From: Sistotremastrum niveocremeum HHB9708
Lineage: Eukaryota; Basidiomycota; Agaricomycetes; Sistotremastrales; Sistotremastraceae
Assembly: GCA_001630475.1 (NCBI GenBank)
Contig: KV419469.1
Span: 1 to 60,784, forward strand
DNA: 60,784 nucleotides
Reading direction: 5' to 3'
The translations under genes were made by a program, and so were the position numbers. Below the pieces are notes generated by a model, which was not told where the DNA came from, made no database searches, and was given only the letters and a program-made list of their open reading frames with translations. Of the stretch, positions 25,575-36,831 are shown one piece after another; positions within the stretch are counted from its first letter, which is position 1; the number at the start of each line of letters is the position of its first letter.

Positions 25575-27231
25575 ATGCCAGAAATATTTTTCAAGTGCGT
25601 CTTTGCCTTGTCAAGGATATAACTTGAGCTCAGCTCACAGCTATCAGACTATCGACGCTCTCAGGAGTCTCATCTCACACTCGCTTCCTTTTCACGCTGC
25701 GCTCTTCGTCGTCCAAATATCATTCGCTCTTGCTGTTTCGCCTTTCACCCTCCTCTCACTCTCCCAATGATCAATTATATGTCATGGAATCTGCTTGTCC
25801 ACATCTTGGTGCGGATCTTTCACATGCGGAAATTGAGGAGGCCATCCCTGAAGATCATGATGGCTTCGGACCTCCAGAAGTAGTCGCTGTCTGTCCCTGG
25901 CACAGGCACGTCTCCTGTTCGACCCTCGTAAGCAGTTGTTGATGAGTGCTCAGATATGATTTTGATTTGAGGACAGGAGTGAGCGATACTGGATTGCGAG
26001 CATGCACTTATCGAGTCGAGATCCGAGGGGATGAGGTGTGGGTTGAGAAACCTAGTTTGAGTGAAGAGTGGGAGTTGGTCGAGTTGAGACCAGTATCTGA
26101 AGGTTCGTATCTTGGATCTCAGTACTCATATAACTTAACCCGTGTTGCAGATTTCGCTGATCCTCCACCAACCGCACCTCACCAAAGTGCTTCTCCACCC
26201 ACTGCTCTTCCGGAATCAGACGAACCGGTCGTTCCCTCCGAAAACCCTCCAAATTCTCTCATTGACTGGGCAATACTCATTCTCAACACTTCAAATGCTA
26301 CTCTCAAGGTACATTTTCCTTCGTGATCTTATGTCGATACGTGCTGATCTGGCCTGACGGTCAGGTCGCCAGAACGCGTTATGCAGTCAAAGCATTCTCC
26401 ACGGGCGCAATCAAGTCAATAGGACGCTCTTCGACGTCTCATCCTCCTGACATTCCTCCACGAGATGATACCCTTCGATCAGTTGAACCCGGCAAGGCGG
26501 CCAAGCGAGGGAAAGCAGGAAGTCTCAAAAGTCGCATCGCCATGCTCCATGCTCTCGCAAACATCGAACAGTGGGCGATTGATCTCGCGTTCGTCTCCCC
26601 TCAGTGACTTTTATATACGTCTGCTAATCTGAAATATAGATGGGACATTATCGCTCGTTTCGGGAAAGATTCTTCTCTGCCACATCAATTCTATTCCGAT
26701 TTTGCCAAAGTAGCACTCGACGAATCAAAACATTTCACCCTCCTCGTCGCTCGTATACACGCCCTTGGATCATACTATGGCGCTCATCCCATCCATAGCG
26801 CACTATGGCAATCCGCCGTACAGACCTCATCCTCTCTCCGATCACGATTAGCAATCATCCATCTCGTCCACGAAGCTCGCGGACTGGACGTCAATCCCGC
26901 CACCATCGCTAAATTCCGACAAGCTCAAGACCTCGATTCTGTCGAGATTCTGGAGATCATACACAATGATGAGATCACGCACGTTACAGCTGGTCATCGC
27001 TGGTTCGTCTGGGAGTGTGCTAAGAACGGAATCACGGATCCTGGAGATGTCGTCGATGCTTTTAGACAAGAAGTGAAGAGGGGGTTCAGGGGCGAGGTAA
27101 AAGGTCCGTTTAATGTTGAGGATAGGAAGAAAGCTGGTATGGGAGGCGAGTTTTATGAGGGGTTGAAAGGAGAGATGGATGATGTTATTCAAGGCGAAAG
27201 GGCGAACGTTGAGATTCGGTATGGTATATAG
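25575..27231 (+). CDS. Rieske [2Fe-2S] domain fused to DUF455 ferritin-like domain
   Basis: A likely oxidoreductase combining an electron-transfer module with a ferritin-like helical bundle. The start ATG (MPEIFFK) is joined by a 53-nt intron to LSTLSGVSSH. The Rieske domain occupies about residues 1-120, with cluster ligands Cys57 and His59 (ACPHLGAD) and Cys89 and His92 (CPWHRYDF). The intron inside the CPWHR codon uses GC-AG (25906-25953). After a Pro/Ser-rich linker, the DUF455 part starts near VARTRYAVKAF and carries ferritin-like acidic/His positions: NIEQWAID, LDESKHF, HEARGLD, NDEITHVTAGHRWF. The fold would bind a di-iron centre if those residues act as in ferritins; this is inference. 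The stop follows NVEIRYGI. Rieske-DUF455 fusions occur in fungi, but I know of no defined substrate. Confidence 0.9.
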
Positions 27232-27341
27232 GCGATAGCGGGAGAATGTCAGAATCGTGTCCAATATTAATTGACCTTGTAGTCTAATTTAGACGCCGAT
27301 AAGGATTGAAGGGATTACCAAACAAGGAACAACAAGGCACC

Positions 27342-28128
27342 ATGGCCAGTACGACAACATCTTCACTAGTTCTATTTCCTTCTACTTCTTCTTCTTATCA
27401 ACATCTCCAACTGACAGCGTCGCTCCCTTTACCCCCTTCCCCTCCTTCGTCCCAGAAATCACCCCGCGGAAATATGAACGCAAGTGCTTACACCAAGTAC
27501 AGACGAAACAGATCCATCTCCTCTCCTGCTCGCGCAAATATAGATTTGCAGAAAGCAAATGCTCTCATGCGCAGCGAAGATGGTCTGCTCAGTCCTCCGC
27601 CTCGCTTCACTCCCCGTCCCCGCCCTCCTCGAATAAAGACCGCACCCGTGGAACACTCGCCCGGTCTTGCTTCTCCCACTTTACTCAGCTCTCCTAAAAC
27701 ACCTCCGACTACGAATACACGTCCAATATCCCCCTCCATCGAGATGGAGCTTGCTCTCATGAACAAGCGACGAGAGAACAAGGCACGCGATCACGCGTTC
27801 AGCCGTCCTGCTATCGATACAAACCTGCTAATTCAGGCTCCTCGTCCTTCTCTTCGTGCGTTTCTCTCTGATCGACTGATGTCAAAGTTGTCAACTAAAC
27901 CGCCTTGCAGTACGCCCTACGTCGTTCTGGCGCACTCATCCCAGAAGTGCTACCACCGCGCCCGCTTATTCGCCTTCATCCCATTTAGTCCGACGTGCCA
28001 CCTTTGTCGCTGCAGGCCTCGAAGGCGAGATAATGATGCATAATAATGCCAGCGCCAGCGCACTGGCTATGGCTGTTGAGGGCCGTACCAGTTCCATCGT
28101 CTGCGTTCCTGGCATGCCAGGCTTGTAG
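27342..28128 (+). CDS. Low-complexity Ser/Pro/Thr-rich protein, unknown function
   Basis: The first ATG in a good context (CACCATGG, at 27342) opens a frame of about 180 codons, a GTGCGT intron follows LIQAPRPSL, and the second exon ends at TAG 28126-28128 after AVEGRTSSIVCVPGMPGL. The protein is rich in Ser, Pro, Thr and Arg, with SP/TP motifs that could be phosphorylation sites (SSPKTPPTT, RPISPSIE). A short helical stretch (MELALMNKRRENKARD) is the only ordered-looking part. The second exon is more ordered (FVAAGLEGEIMMHN). No family recognised. It starts 110 bp after the Rieske-DUF455 gene on the same strand. Confidence 0.7.
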
Positions 28129-28415
28129 CCCCATCCGTCCTTTTACGCGCTACGATTTCAATGTCGTTATGATCTTGCTTTGCCATCCACCTACATTTCA
28201 TTATTTACGAGCTATCTAGTTAGCTACCATGCAATGCTATTCTTCCTGGGTAATTAGAGATTAATGATGCGGTGATACCGAATTGTGCCCCTTGCCGGGT
28301 GCCTGGCGATGACGGCGGTCGGGTCTCAGCTTTCGTTCATCGACCTCGCCAGCGCCTTCTCCCAACCAACCAACCACAGCTCCAACCACCTCCAGTTGTC
28401 ACCAGGCTCAGCTTC

Positions 28416-30683
28416 ATGGACACCGCACTCCCTTCCACGTCCACGTCTAGCTATGACTACTGGTGGCCTTATCCCCCTGGCGGAGTCACCACCACCCTCC
28501 CGCCAACGTCGATCGCGGACCCTTCACTGACGAGCGCGACTTTGACTAGTCCGGTGCTGGTTGGTCCTTCGACGACGACTTCGCTGTCATCTCTCCTAGT
28601 ATCCCCTCCATCACCTTCAGATTCCACGTTCCTTTCAACCAACACCATCGCTAGTATCTCCACAAGTTCATCCACTTCATTGTCCACTTCAACCTTGGCA
28701 GACAACACCACGTCCCCCTCCTTGATCCAGATTACAGCTTCGATACCCACTGCATCTCTTTCTCCACCTCCATCTAATAATGCACTCTCATCTTCGTTCA
28801 AACCAATCTATCTTCTCCCTGTTTCGACCTTTCTCGGCGCAATCCTCGGCGCGTTGACAGCCTACTATTGCATGAACTGCTGTGCCCGTCGACGCGCACG
28901 CAAAGGAGCATACACTCGAAGTCCTGTCAACGATATCGACGCCGACAAGATTCGCTCAAGATCAGGTAGCTTCGACGCGGGAGATTGGAGCGTCTTAGAG
29001 AAAGGCGTCGAGCGGGGTCTTTTCAGCCCACGAGAAAAGGTCGATACTCGTGGATATCCACGAGTGAACCGTGTCGGTCTGGGCGTAGGCCTGAACGGAG
29101 ATCGCAATCACGATGAAATCCCCTCCATCGATGTAGAAGACCACGACGACGTCCAGGGCACGCCCAGGAGTTTCGGCCCATACACTCACGAACCATCTAT
29201 CAATGTCTCTACTTCGCCTTCTAAATCATGGTTATCCCGCGCCATATCTTCCCGTCAGAAGTCTGGGCCTAAGAAATACCAGCTCTCCGACCCATCTCGT
29301 CCTTCGCCCTCCGTATATGCGCCCACGCAATATCAGACTACGCCTCTTCCTCCCGGTGCTCAAGCTCCATATACGCCTTATTCACTTGCTATACTCAGTG
29401 AAGATGAGGAAGATGATTATCAGAATATAGGCAACGCGGATACTATGAGGAGGACGAAAAGCCTTCGGAGAGGCCTCATTGAGAAACTCGGGTTGAGCTC
29501 AAATCCACGTAGATCGGAAAAAGTTGGAGAAGGGTGGACACAAGTTTCTCTGGGGGAACAAGAGACAGGTGACATTGGCAGTCCTACAAATCGAGATATC
29601 AGTGGATTGAGGAGGAATAAATCCGCTGGGACGCCTAGACCTTCGCATGCTCGAGCGGACTCTAATGTTACCGTCTCTCCTCATTCGCCGAAGAAGAAGG
29701 CCCCGATGACATATTCGCCTGGAACGGCCTTGAAGAGTCCTATTCCAGGTCAACCTTCTCTTACAGGCGATCCTATTCGCCCACTCGCTTCGACTTTCAA
29801 GACTAGGCGAGCTCTTGCCAGCGAGGAGAAGTCGCAGGAAAAGGATGAGTCGAAAGGCTGGGGACAGAGTTGGAAGAAAGGAGGGTTAGCGGAGACGATG
29901 AAGCGTATCGCAGTTGAGAAAGCATCTCAGATCGTATCATCTGCTTCATCGGCATTCATATCTTCTTCTGCCCCTGCTGCTCAAGGCTCAGATTCCCACG
30001 AAGATTCCATTCCGTCACCTGTGAAAGCGAATGGAGAATCTATGTTCAAGGAGGAATTCAGCCCTCTCATTCCCCCTCCTCCTGTTCTTCGCGCTGGAGA
30101 GCCTGAACGAAGATCTGTCCTTCCTAGATCTCCTGCTTCGGTTCACTCGCCTCCTTTGGAAAACGCCTTAACGTTTACATCGCCTGACATCGGAACGCAA
30201 AGAAATGAAGTGATAAATTCAAGACGTACGTTATTGGGGTCAGGAAAGAAAGGTGTTGGCGTATTACCAAGAACGAGTGGTCCTCGACCCATCTCTCGTC
30301 TCAACTCTGTCCACGCTTCTACCTCATCAGGAACGCCCTCCAACCGTTCAGGAGAATCCGGTTCCAGATCGTCTGGAACAGGCTCTACTCCAAGCGCACA
30401 TCCTTCGACTTCGACTTCCGATTCTCACAATTCATATACCTCGAACAAGAGAAACGTGCGTCCTACATCGCCGAAAGCACGATACGAAGCTCGTCGAAAC
30501 GCACTCGAGGAAGTAGATGAGATATTGAAGAGTTCATGGAGCGCGAGGAGTTTGAGTGAGATGGCCCAGCCTGGTACTTCTGCGAACGGGCCTTATGGGA
30601 GTGCAGCTGCGGGCGTGGGCATGTCGAGGGGTCGTCCTGGAGTGGTGGATAGTCCGACAGGGTTTGGGGCTAGGATTGTCTAA
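28416..30683 (+). CDS. Ser/Thr-rich single-pass membrane protein, wall-sensor-like
   Basis: An intronless frame of 755 residues from ATG 28416. Residues 1-128 are almost all Ser, Thr and Pro, as in heavily O-mannosylated extracellular stalks. One transmembrane helix lies at about 130-152 (IYLLPVSTFLGAILGALTAY), followed by a CMNCCARRRARKG stop-transfer/palmitoylation-like patch. The cytosolic region of about 600 residues is disordered, rich in Ser, Pro and Arg, with many SP sites. No cleavable signal peptide is seen at the N-terminus, so the stalk would have to be exported as a type III protein or the start lies elsewhere; upstream codons in frame (to 28272) contain no ATG and no hydrophobic signal. 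The layout resembles Mid2/Wsc/Axl2-type sensors, without a conserved Cys-rich head. Confidence 0.8.
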   Translation: MDTALPSTSTSSYDYWWPYPPGGVTTTLPPTSIADPSLTSATLTSPVLVGPSTTTSLSSLLVSPPSPSDSTFLSTNTIASISTSSSTSLSTSTLADNTTSPSLIQITASIPTASLSPPPSNNALSSSFKPIYLLPVSTFLGAILGALTAYYCMNCCARRRARKGAYTRSPVNDIDADKIRSRSGSFDAGDWSVLEKGVERGLFSPREKVDTRGYPRVNRVGLGVGLNGDRNHDEIPSIDVEDHDDVQGTPRSFGPYTHEPSINVSTSPSKSWLSRAISSRQKSGPKKYQLSDPSRPSPSVYAPTQYQTTPLPPGAQAPYTPYSLAILSEDEEDDYQNIGNADTMRRTKSLRRGLIEKLGLSSNPRRSEKVGEGWTQVSLGEQETGDIGSPTNRDISGLRRNKSAGTPRPSHARADSNVTVSPHSPKKKAPMTYSPGTALKSPIPGQPSLTGDPIRPLASTFKTRRALASEEKSQEKDESKGWGQSWKKGGLAETMKRIAVEKASQIVSSASSAFISSSAPAAQGSDSHEDSIPSPVKANGESMFKEEFSPLIPPPPVLRAGEPERRSVLPRSPASVHSPPLENALTFTSPDIGTQRNEVINSRRTLLGSGKKGVGVLPRTSGPRPISRLNSVHASTSSGTPSNRSGESGSRSSGTGSTPSAHPSTSTSDSHNSYTSNKRNVRPTSPKARYEARRNALEEVDEILKSSWSARSLSEMAQPGTSANGPYGSAAAGVGMSRGRPGVVDSPTGFGARIV

Positions 30684-31043
30684 GGGACAAGGCGGTTGGT
30701 TGCTTCTCTATTTCTCTATTCACTCTTTATTGTCAAAGTTCTCTGAACGTGCTATTTTGCTTTCCTGCTATCGTTACATCCTCATACACATCTGCATTCA
30801 CATTCATGGTTTTTATTCCGTCATCTATTATCATGTCGTTCGTTCGTGCCCTTCGTAGATCTGATAGTTCTGTATCCTCTCGCGATAATGTTTCATCTTT
30901 GTTTTCGCGCTGTCAACATATGTAGTCACAAGGGTCGCAGCTAACCACCCTTTAGCTGTGAGAGGGGCCGGCACAAATCCTGGCTGACGAACGGTTGCCC
31001 CGGTCATGCCTTATCAGCCGGCGAAGACCCAATCATTTCAGAA
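30684..31043. other. Convergent intergenic gap
   Basis: About 360 bp, T/CT-rich next to the sensor-like gene as expected for a 3' UTR. No gene or repeat recognised. Confidence 0.45.
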
Positions 31044-32594
31044 CTACAGTCGAGCGGTAGCAGTCACAGTCTTTTGATCGTGACTAAGTGCGTTCGCTAT
31101 CAACTCCGCCGAATAAGCAGGATTTGCTTGGAAAAACTGGGAAACTGTTAGACTATTTTCATTTTATAGCCCGAGGTTTAAGCTTACCATGTGGCCTCCT
31201 CGAACTGAGTGAGCTGAAGTCGGCTTGAAGCCTTTGCAAAGCAACATTCCCGGATGAAATTTAATCAACCTAGTGTTTAGGTATAAGTTTGACAAAGGAG
31301 TGAAGGTCCAGTGACAACACACAGAGGGTGAGGATCATCGTCGTAAAGGTAATGTACAGGCGTTTCGCTGGCGTACAGAGCAGCCAGTAAGTCATACCCT
31401 TTGTCGTCCTGAGCAATGGTCATGCCAATAGACTGTACAAAGATGGGCAATTAGCATCGTCGCAATTTGAATGAGAGCGATGTATATACGGCTTGGTGTT
31501 CTTTGGAGCATGCCAATGTTACTCCTTTCGAGTCCGTTCGCTCTCTTAAACCATATTTCTGAGCATGATCTCAATAAAGTTGGCCACGATAGCATAAACA
31601 AATAGCTGACCACGTAAAGCTCTCTTGCTTCAGCAGGCCAAGTTCTGGTGAACGGATTCCTCTCAAAGTATTTTCTTGCTTCTTCTTGGTCTGCCCATAC
31701 AGTCCTTCTGGCGAGCATCAGGGCCGCGAAGGTTTGCCCTACCAATTCTCTCTCTGGACAGGCGGGACTCGTCACCGGAACGCCCAAAATAATTGAGTGA
31801 AATTCAAGTTTAGGTTCCATTTGAGTTAGAAATGGGCTGTGCAATAGTTTATTTCCTAGTCCATCACCAAGGCAATAAACTTACATGATTTCTGCACCGT
31901 TGGATTGTCCGATGAGGACGATTCTCCGTTTTGAAATGTCGTGACCACCGGGCTTGCCATGTATATAGACATGAGCTGCCGTTGCGTATTCCATGGACGA
32001 CCCTAACGAGCATTCGACTTAGCATAAGCGGTCGTATGGACGTAAGACCGGATTTACAATCTTTATCGTTCTGCTTTTGAATCTCGCTAGCGTTCAAAAC
32101 AGTACTTTGTCCGTGATTGGGGCATTCTGTTGACGAATGAGAGGTCATCCCAGCGCTAGATGGGTAAAACGCACCTATAGACCATACCTCATCTATAATC
32201 AAGGATTTCCCAGAATGAGACTGAATTACCGGATAGGCTTTGAAAAGAACTTCGATAACAGGCTCAAAGGTTTCTTTGAACATGCCGATCGAATGTAGGA
32301 ATATCAAGGATACATGTCGTTCGATGCGTTTTGGGCTGCTGGCACTCGTCCCAATCTTTGGGGTGTATCGATTTCCCCCCACTCGAAACGGATACGATGG
32401 TCTTGAATCAACTACGAACGTTTCACTGAGCCAATGCATCCTGGGCTATGAGCCGCCGTCGTGTCAGCGGCCAGTACCAGTGCGAAAGGGCAGTTCGTGA
32501 GCAGATTTGAGAGGTGACTTGGAGGCTTGGTCGACGAGATGCTTGGGGCACATGCTGTCGTCCCTGTCGTCCCTGTGAGATTCGACGCATTCAT
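31044..32594 (-). CDS. Alpha/beta hydrolase, probable 1-nt frameshift near the N-terminus
   Basis: A serine hydrolase-type protein. Seven introns are spliced out on the minus strand. Conserved pieces in order: RPSYPFRVGGNRYTP, RHVSLIFLHSIGMFKETFEP, WSIECPNHGQS, EYATAAHVYIHGKPGGHD, then the nucleophile elbow RIVLIGQSNGAEI (Ser in GQSNG), FHSIILGVPVTSPACPERE, and the end LIANALSHDQKTVT. The histidine could be in TSAHSVRGGHM; a clear acid is not assigned. The N-terminal piece (PSHLSNLLTNCPFALVLAAD, then TTAAHSP) is in a different frame from the following MHWLSETFVVDS, with no good intron between them around 32440-32450; one missing base would join them. This may be a true mutation or a sequence error. 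The start (32594) is the likeliest ATG; the frame is open to 32720. The substrate is unknown. Confidence 0.75.
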
Positions 32595-32955
32595 AATGGT
32601 ACCAGCGTTGAGCTGGTGCATTGACTGATTCAGTTGATCTTCGAGGTCGGGAGTTGAGAATGTTCCCATTCCTCGGGCCGCGTGCCGATCAAAGATGCCG
32701 GTTCCTCTTCTATCCGGCATCTTGCTTTGCTTGTTTGGAGATGACTTACTGGTGGCTTGGCTCTCAGAATAGTATTAGTAACGGAGGACTTCGAAGTCAC
32801 CTCTGTCTGGAAAAGCTGGTTGTGAGCTGCACAGATCTCGACAAATCTTCGGAGCCATGGAGTAACAATGTGATTTCAAGGGCCTCCAGAACCTTCGCAC
32901 AAGCTCCTTCAATTCTCGTTGCAATGGGTAAACAGATGTATTGCCTTAGTCTCCA
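32595..32955. other. Intergenic, no supported gene
   Basis: About 360 bp between the hydrolase start and the end of the unknown-family pseudogene. It includes a short imperfect duplication near 32600 and otherwise shows no features. Confidence 0.4.
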
Positions 32956-34820
32956 TTAGGAATGACAATGATTGCACGTGCTAATGACTCGACAGCCAAA
33001 TGCGAAGGCCACAAAACATCCCTTTTGCAACATCTCGAAAGTAGCACAATCCCAACACTCTTGATAGTCGACGACGTAAATCCATCTATTGCACGACGCT
33101 GCTAGGAAGATGATAGATTCCGTTGGTTCCTCAGGATCACATCGGACAAAAATTGCTCGATGCCTCTGAAAGGCTCCTCCTCGTTGGGTCAATCGTTTGG
33201 TTTGTTGACCCAGAGTTTCTCTTAATAAATCGGTGTACCGACAGACTGCATCGTAGTCCATGTCCTTTTGGCAGCGGAAGGACCCTATTTCCTCGAGGAC
33301 CAACTCCGTTGGCGGATCGAGTTGTCGAAGGATGTCATCGATCGTGAATGAACACCTTGTCGCAATCTGATGGAGGTTGGAGTGATCGCATTTTCGCCCT
33401 AAGTGTATCGTAGGTCTCCACCAGGTTCGTATCCATCGATGATGATAGACCGTTGAGAGCTGGAGTGCGAGACATTCGACGCCATATTCGCCGAGCTTCG
33501 ACGGATCAAAGAGACTAAATAAAGAGAATCCATCGCTTTCAGAGTCACTGCAATAGACCTCGAAGTGGGGTAAATCATGCTCAATAGCATCATGTTCACT
33601 GCGCGGCAAGCAGGCCAAATTCAAGTTTTAATGGCGCAAGGGAAGGTAATTAACAGATTCCGGAGGTCCGAGCGAAGGCATGCAGAGAGTATGGATGGCT
33701 CGAGGATAATCGAGATGATCGGTGACGAGTGAACACTCTTCTGATTGGGGCAGGACCAAGATCTTCGCGTTGCGATTGTTTGCATCTTGGCTCGCTAGAG
33801 GAAGCAACCAGTTCCCTGTCACAAAAGAAACGGGTCCAGCTTCAGGCGATCGTACAAGATAGCCAACTCCATCCAGTGTTAGAGCCTTTGGTACATCAGG
33901 CGCAGGTCCATCCCTCGCTTGAACTGCAGGAAGTAGGTGTAGTGTGACGGCTGCACGAAGCAATTCTTCTGCAGAGAGGGGACCGCCTATTATGACGTCT
34001 GAGAGTGTGCAAGCGTCAGATATCGCCGGTCCGAGTCTTTCAAAGTCGTTGAAAATTGGAAAAGGGTCTATGGGCGACTCGATCCGCAGAGTTTCCCCTT
34101 CGAACCAGGACTCGATTTGAAAAAGAAAGTCCTCCCAGGCAGATTCAAGGGCGGAGCAACTGCGCGAGCGAGCATCCTCGATGGTCTGAGCATACTGAAA
34201 TCGAAAGATATGCTTCTCATTGCCGAACCGTCGCACTTGTTTGCGGCATTGATTGCATGTACAAGTATGCGGTGCAAACTGGGCAGTTGGTAGAGTAATT
34301 TCGGCGGACAGGAAAGGAGGAAGAGGAACGTAGTCTGTTTCTGGCAGTCCTTGCTCGGTGGCCGGAGGATCGCGACAAAAGGTCGACATTTCCCGGAAGG
34401 CACGAAAGGGTGCGACATAGTCAGAGACGGCGTCTATGAAGATCACGCAGAGACTTCTATGAAATGAACTCATTTCATGAAGGGGTACGTTGTGCGTTTC
34501 AAAGACATGCGCAGAAGCAGCATTCTCCCAGTCTTTCATTCCTTTGTCGATCATGTAAGGCACGATGCGTGCCCACATGTCCTCAGGAAACTTCGTATGC
34601 ATGGCTTCCGTAAGGGATAAGATAGAATCTGTTTCTTCGCCGTCCGGAAGTCTATGAAGGAGACAGAATCCATTGAGGAAGAGAAGGCTTCGAGCAAGGG
34701 GATCGTGTGCCCATTGGTGGATTCCTGGATGTAGGAACAAAATCGTTTCTCGATGAAATCGTTCAGATTGAGCTCGGGGAGCACTTTGATCTTTCGAAGA
34801 CGATGCCTGTGGGTTGACAT
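32956..34820 (-). pseudogene. Disrupted paralog of the intronless unknown-family gene at 40489-42516
   Basis: The translation aligns end to end with the intact copy at 40489-42516. Shared blocks include PEDMWARIVPYMIDKGMKDWE, HTCTCNQCRKQV, RIESPIDPFPIFNDFERLGP, LSAEELLRAAVTLHLL, DGVGYLVRSP, FSLFDPSKLGEY, IRTWWRPTIHLGRKCDHS and YQECWDCATFEMLQKGCF. Two breaks are visible. Near 34731-34740 the frame changes: one base appears missing between NDFIEKRFC and HPGIHQWAHD. At 33628-33630 an in-frame TAA interrupts the segment equivalent to PPRHDITEF of the intact copy; the frame continues right after it for 220 codons. No intron with usable splice sites covers either break. I read it as a recent pseudogene, though sequencing error could explain one break. 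Confidence 0.82.
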
Positions 34821-35119
34821 GCGAGTTATGTCGGTGCTTGTGATTGAGCTGAGATAGCCTGATGCCTGATAGTGCTAGTAGCGCCAATGAGTAGCGCTCT
34901 CCGAAGCGAGTGTGAGGATAGCGAACGTTTCAAGAATTTTTCTGATTTTTCTGGCTGGTCATTTAGGCCGAAATGAAGCTAGAACGAGAGAACGCATCAG
35001 CTAGAAGAAAAATTAGCTGAACCGTTCTGCTTCCGCTGCTGATGGAAACGACGACAAAGCAAGTTCGGGCAACCCCGGTGGCCTCAATCAGGGTCAAGCC
35101 TTCCTGAACGAATCCAACG

Positions 35120-36528
35120 ATGAGTACGACTGAGTTGCTCGTTCCTCTCCATGTTAAATATATTCAGTCTCTTGGTGAAGTCCGTCCATCTTTCAGCTCA
35201 CCCGAGTTTGACTCATTTTGTCGTGCGACGTTGTAGAACAAGGATGACCTCGCGTACCACCTTACTGCGCATCTACGTCTCAATGCTATCTACTGGGGCT
35301 TGACGGCTTTGTGTATAATGGGACATCAAGACGCGTTGGACCGCGAGGAGATGATTAAATTTGTGGATGACTGCTGGGATGATGAGATCGGTGCGTCCAT
35401 TCGACCAGAGATCCACCATCCCAAAGCGTTAATGATTTGCCTCTCGATCAGGGGGTTACGCTGCTCATCCAGGACACGATGCACATCTTCTAAGCACGCT
35501 AAGTGCCATCCAGATCCTCACGACGCAAGACGCGCTAGAACATGTGAAGGTGGATCGTGTAGTCCTATGTACGTTACCGGTATATCTCTCACGATCTCCC
35601 ATGATCGCTCACTTTGTCAGTCATTCTGTCTTTACAGCAACCAGATGGTTCTGTCGCAGGCGATCAATGGGGTGAAATCGACACACGCTTCTTATATTGC
35701 GCAGTCCAAGCTCTCTCATTACTTGGCCGACTCGATGAATTCAATAAAGAGAAAGCAGTGGCGTACCTACGTCGATGCCGTAATTTCGATGGGGGATTTG
35801 GCAGTAGTCCAGGTGGAGAAAGCCATGCTGCTCAAGGCAAGTCCATCCCCAGAAAACCATGCTCGCCGAAAGTGACCGTCTCCAGTCTTCACATGCGTAG
35901 CGGCGCTTGCTATACTCGATAGCCTCCACGAAGTCGATGAACAAATGCTCGGCTGGTGGCTCGCCGAACGGCAAGTCCCAAATGGAGGATTCAACGGACG
36001 GCCGGAGAAACTAGAAGATGTGGGCGATCTTCCTCCTCCCAATCGTCTCGTTGCATCACTAAACACATTCCACTTTTCCCATCTAGGTATGCTATAGCTT
36101 CTGGGTTCTCTCGGTCCTGGCGATCCTTCGGAAAATGACGTGGATCGATTCGGAAAAGTTGACAACGTTCATCCTATCAGCTCAGGTACCCATTCCATCT
36201 ATCATTCCATTCTTATCGATGGGTCGCTGACACGTCTCAGGATCCTGAAGGCGGAGGCATAGCAGATCGTCCGGGAGATATGGTCGATGTTTTTCATACT
36301 CATTTTGGAGTTGCCGGTTCGTACCTGCTTCACGATGACGATCTGATCTTGATCTGATTTCTCTAATTTGCCGAAATAGGATTGTCGTTGCTCGGATACC
36401 CGGGGTTGAACGATCTTGATCCAGTTTACTGCATGCCAGCGGAACTAATCAAACGCAAGGGGCTGACTAAAGCCTGGCTGGCGCTTCCCCGGCGAGATGC
36501 TATCGGTGGGAAGCCTGATCATGAATGA
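35120..36528 (+). CDS. BET2: Rab geranylgeranyltransferase (type II) beta subunit
   Basis: The catalytic subunit that attaches geranylgeranyl to C-terminal cysteines of Rab GTPases with the alpha subunit and Rab escort protein; cytosolic. Eight exons. The first exon ([19 protein letters not shown]) is joined to [20 protein letters not shown]. Alpha/alpha-barrel repeats follow: [75 protein letters not shown] and [20 protein letters not shown], which are the QxxDGxF/NGGF motifs of prenyltransferase beta subunits. Zinc ligands of the family map to Asp and Cys in LEDVCYSFW and to His in [10 protein letters not shown]. Intron 4 (35837-35885) uses a GC-AG pair with GCAAGT donor, confirmed by the restored [12 protein letters not shown]. 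The protein ends within the family's usual length. Confidence 0.95.
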
Positions 36529-36831
36529 TCCATCAGTTTTGTGCCTCATGTATTCTACCACGCGAGTACTAGTGTGTGTTTCAGTGAAATGAAAACGAAG
36601 AACGTGTTAATGCTTGCTTTGTGCTACTGGATTTGCTATTACATGAACTGATTATATTAATTAGTTAATTAAAAAAAGACACGATTAGGCCGATTATAAT
36701 GGGGACGAGAAGTAGGGAGGCAAGAAAGCGCAAGAGTAAGGTACTAGGAGTAAAAGCTAACAAACGAGAAGAGAGAGAAAATGCGAGTGGAACCGAACAA
36801 AGCGGGGACAGATGGAAGGGAAGAGAACGTC
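36529..36831. other. Convergent intergenic gap
   Basis: About 300 bp between BET2 and the small minus-strand gene. It includes an AT-rich stretch with a run of A near 36670, consistent with 3' ends. No other features. Confidence 0.4.

Noticed and set aside
32553-32580. Tandem repeat of TCGTCCCTG
   Set aside because: Only two to three short copies within coding sequence; no sign of a structural repeat.
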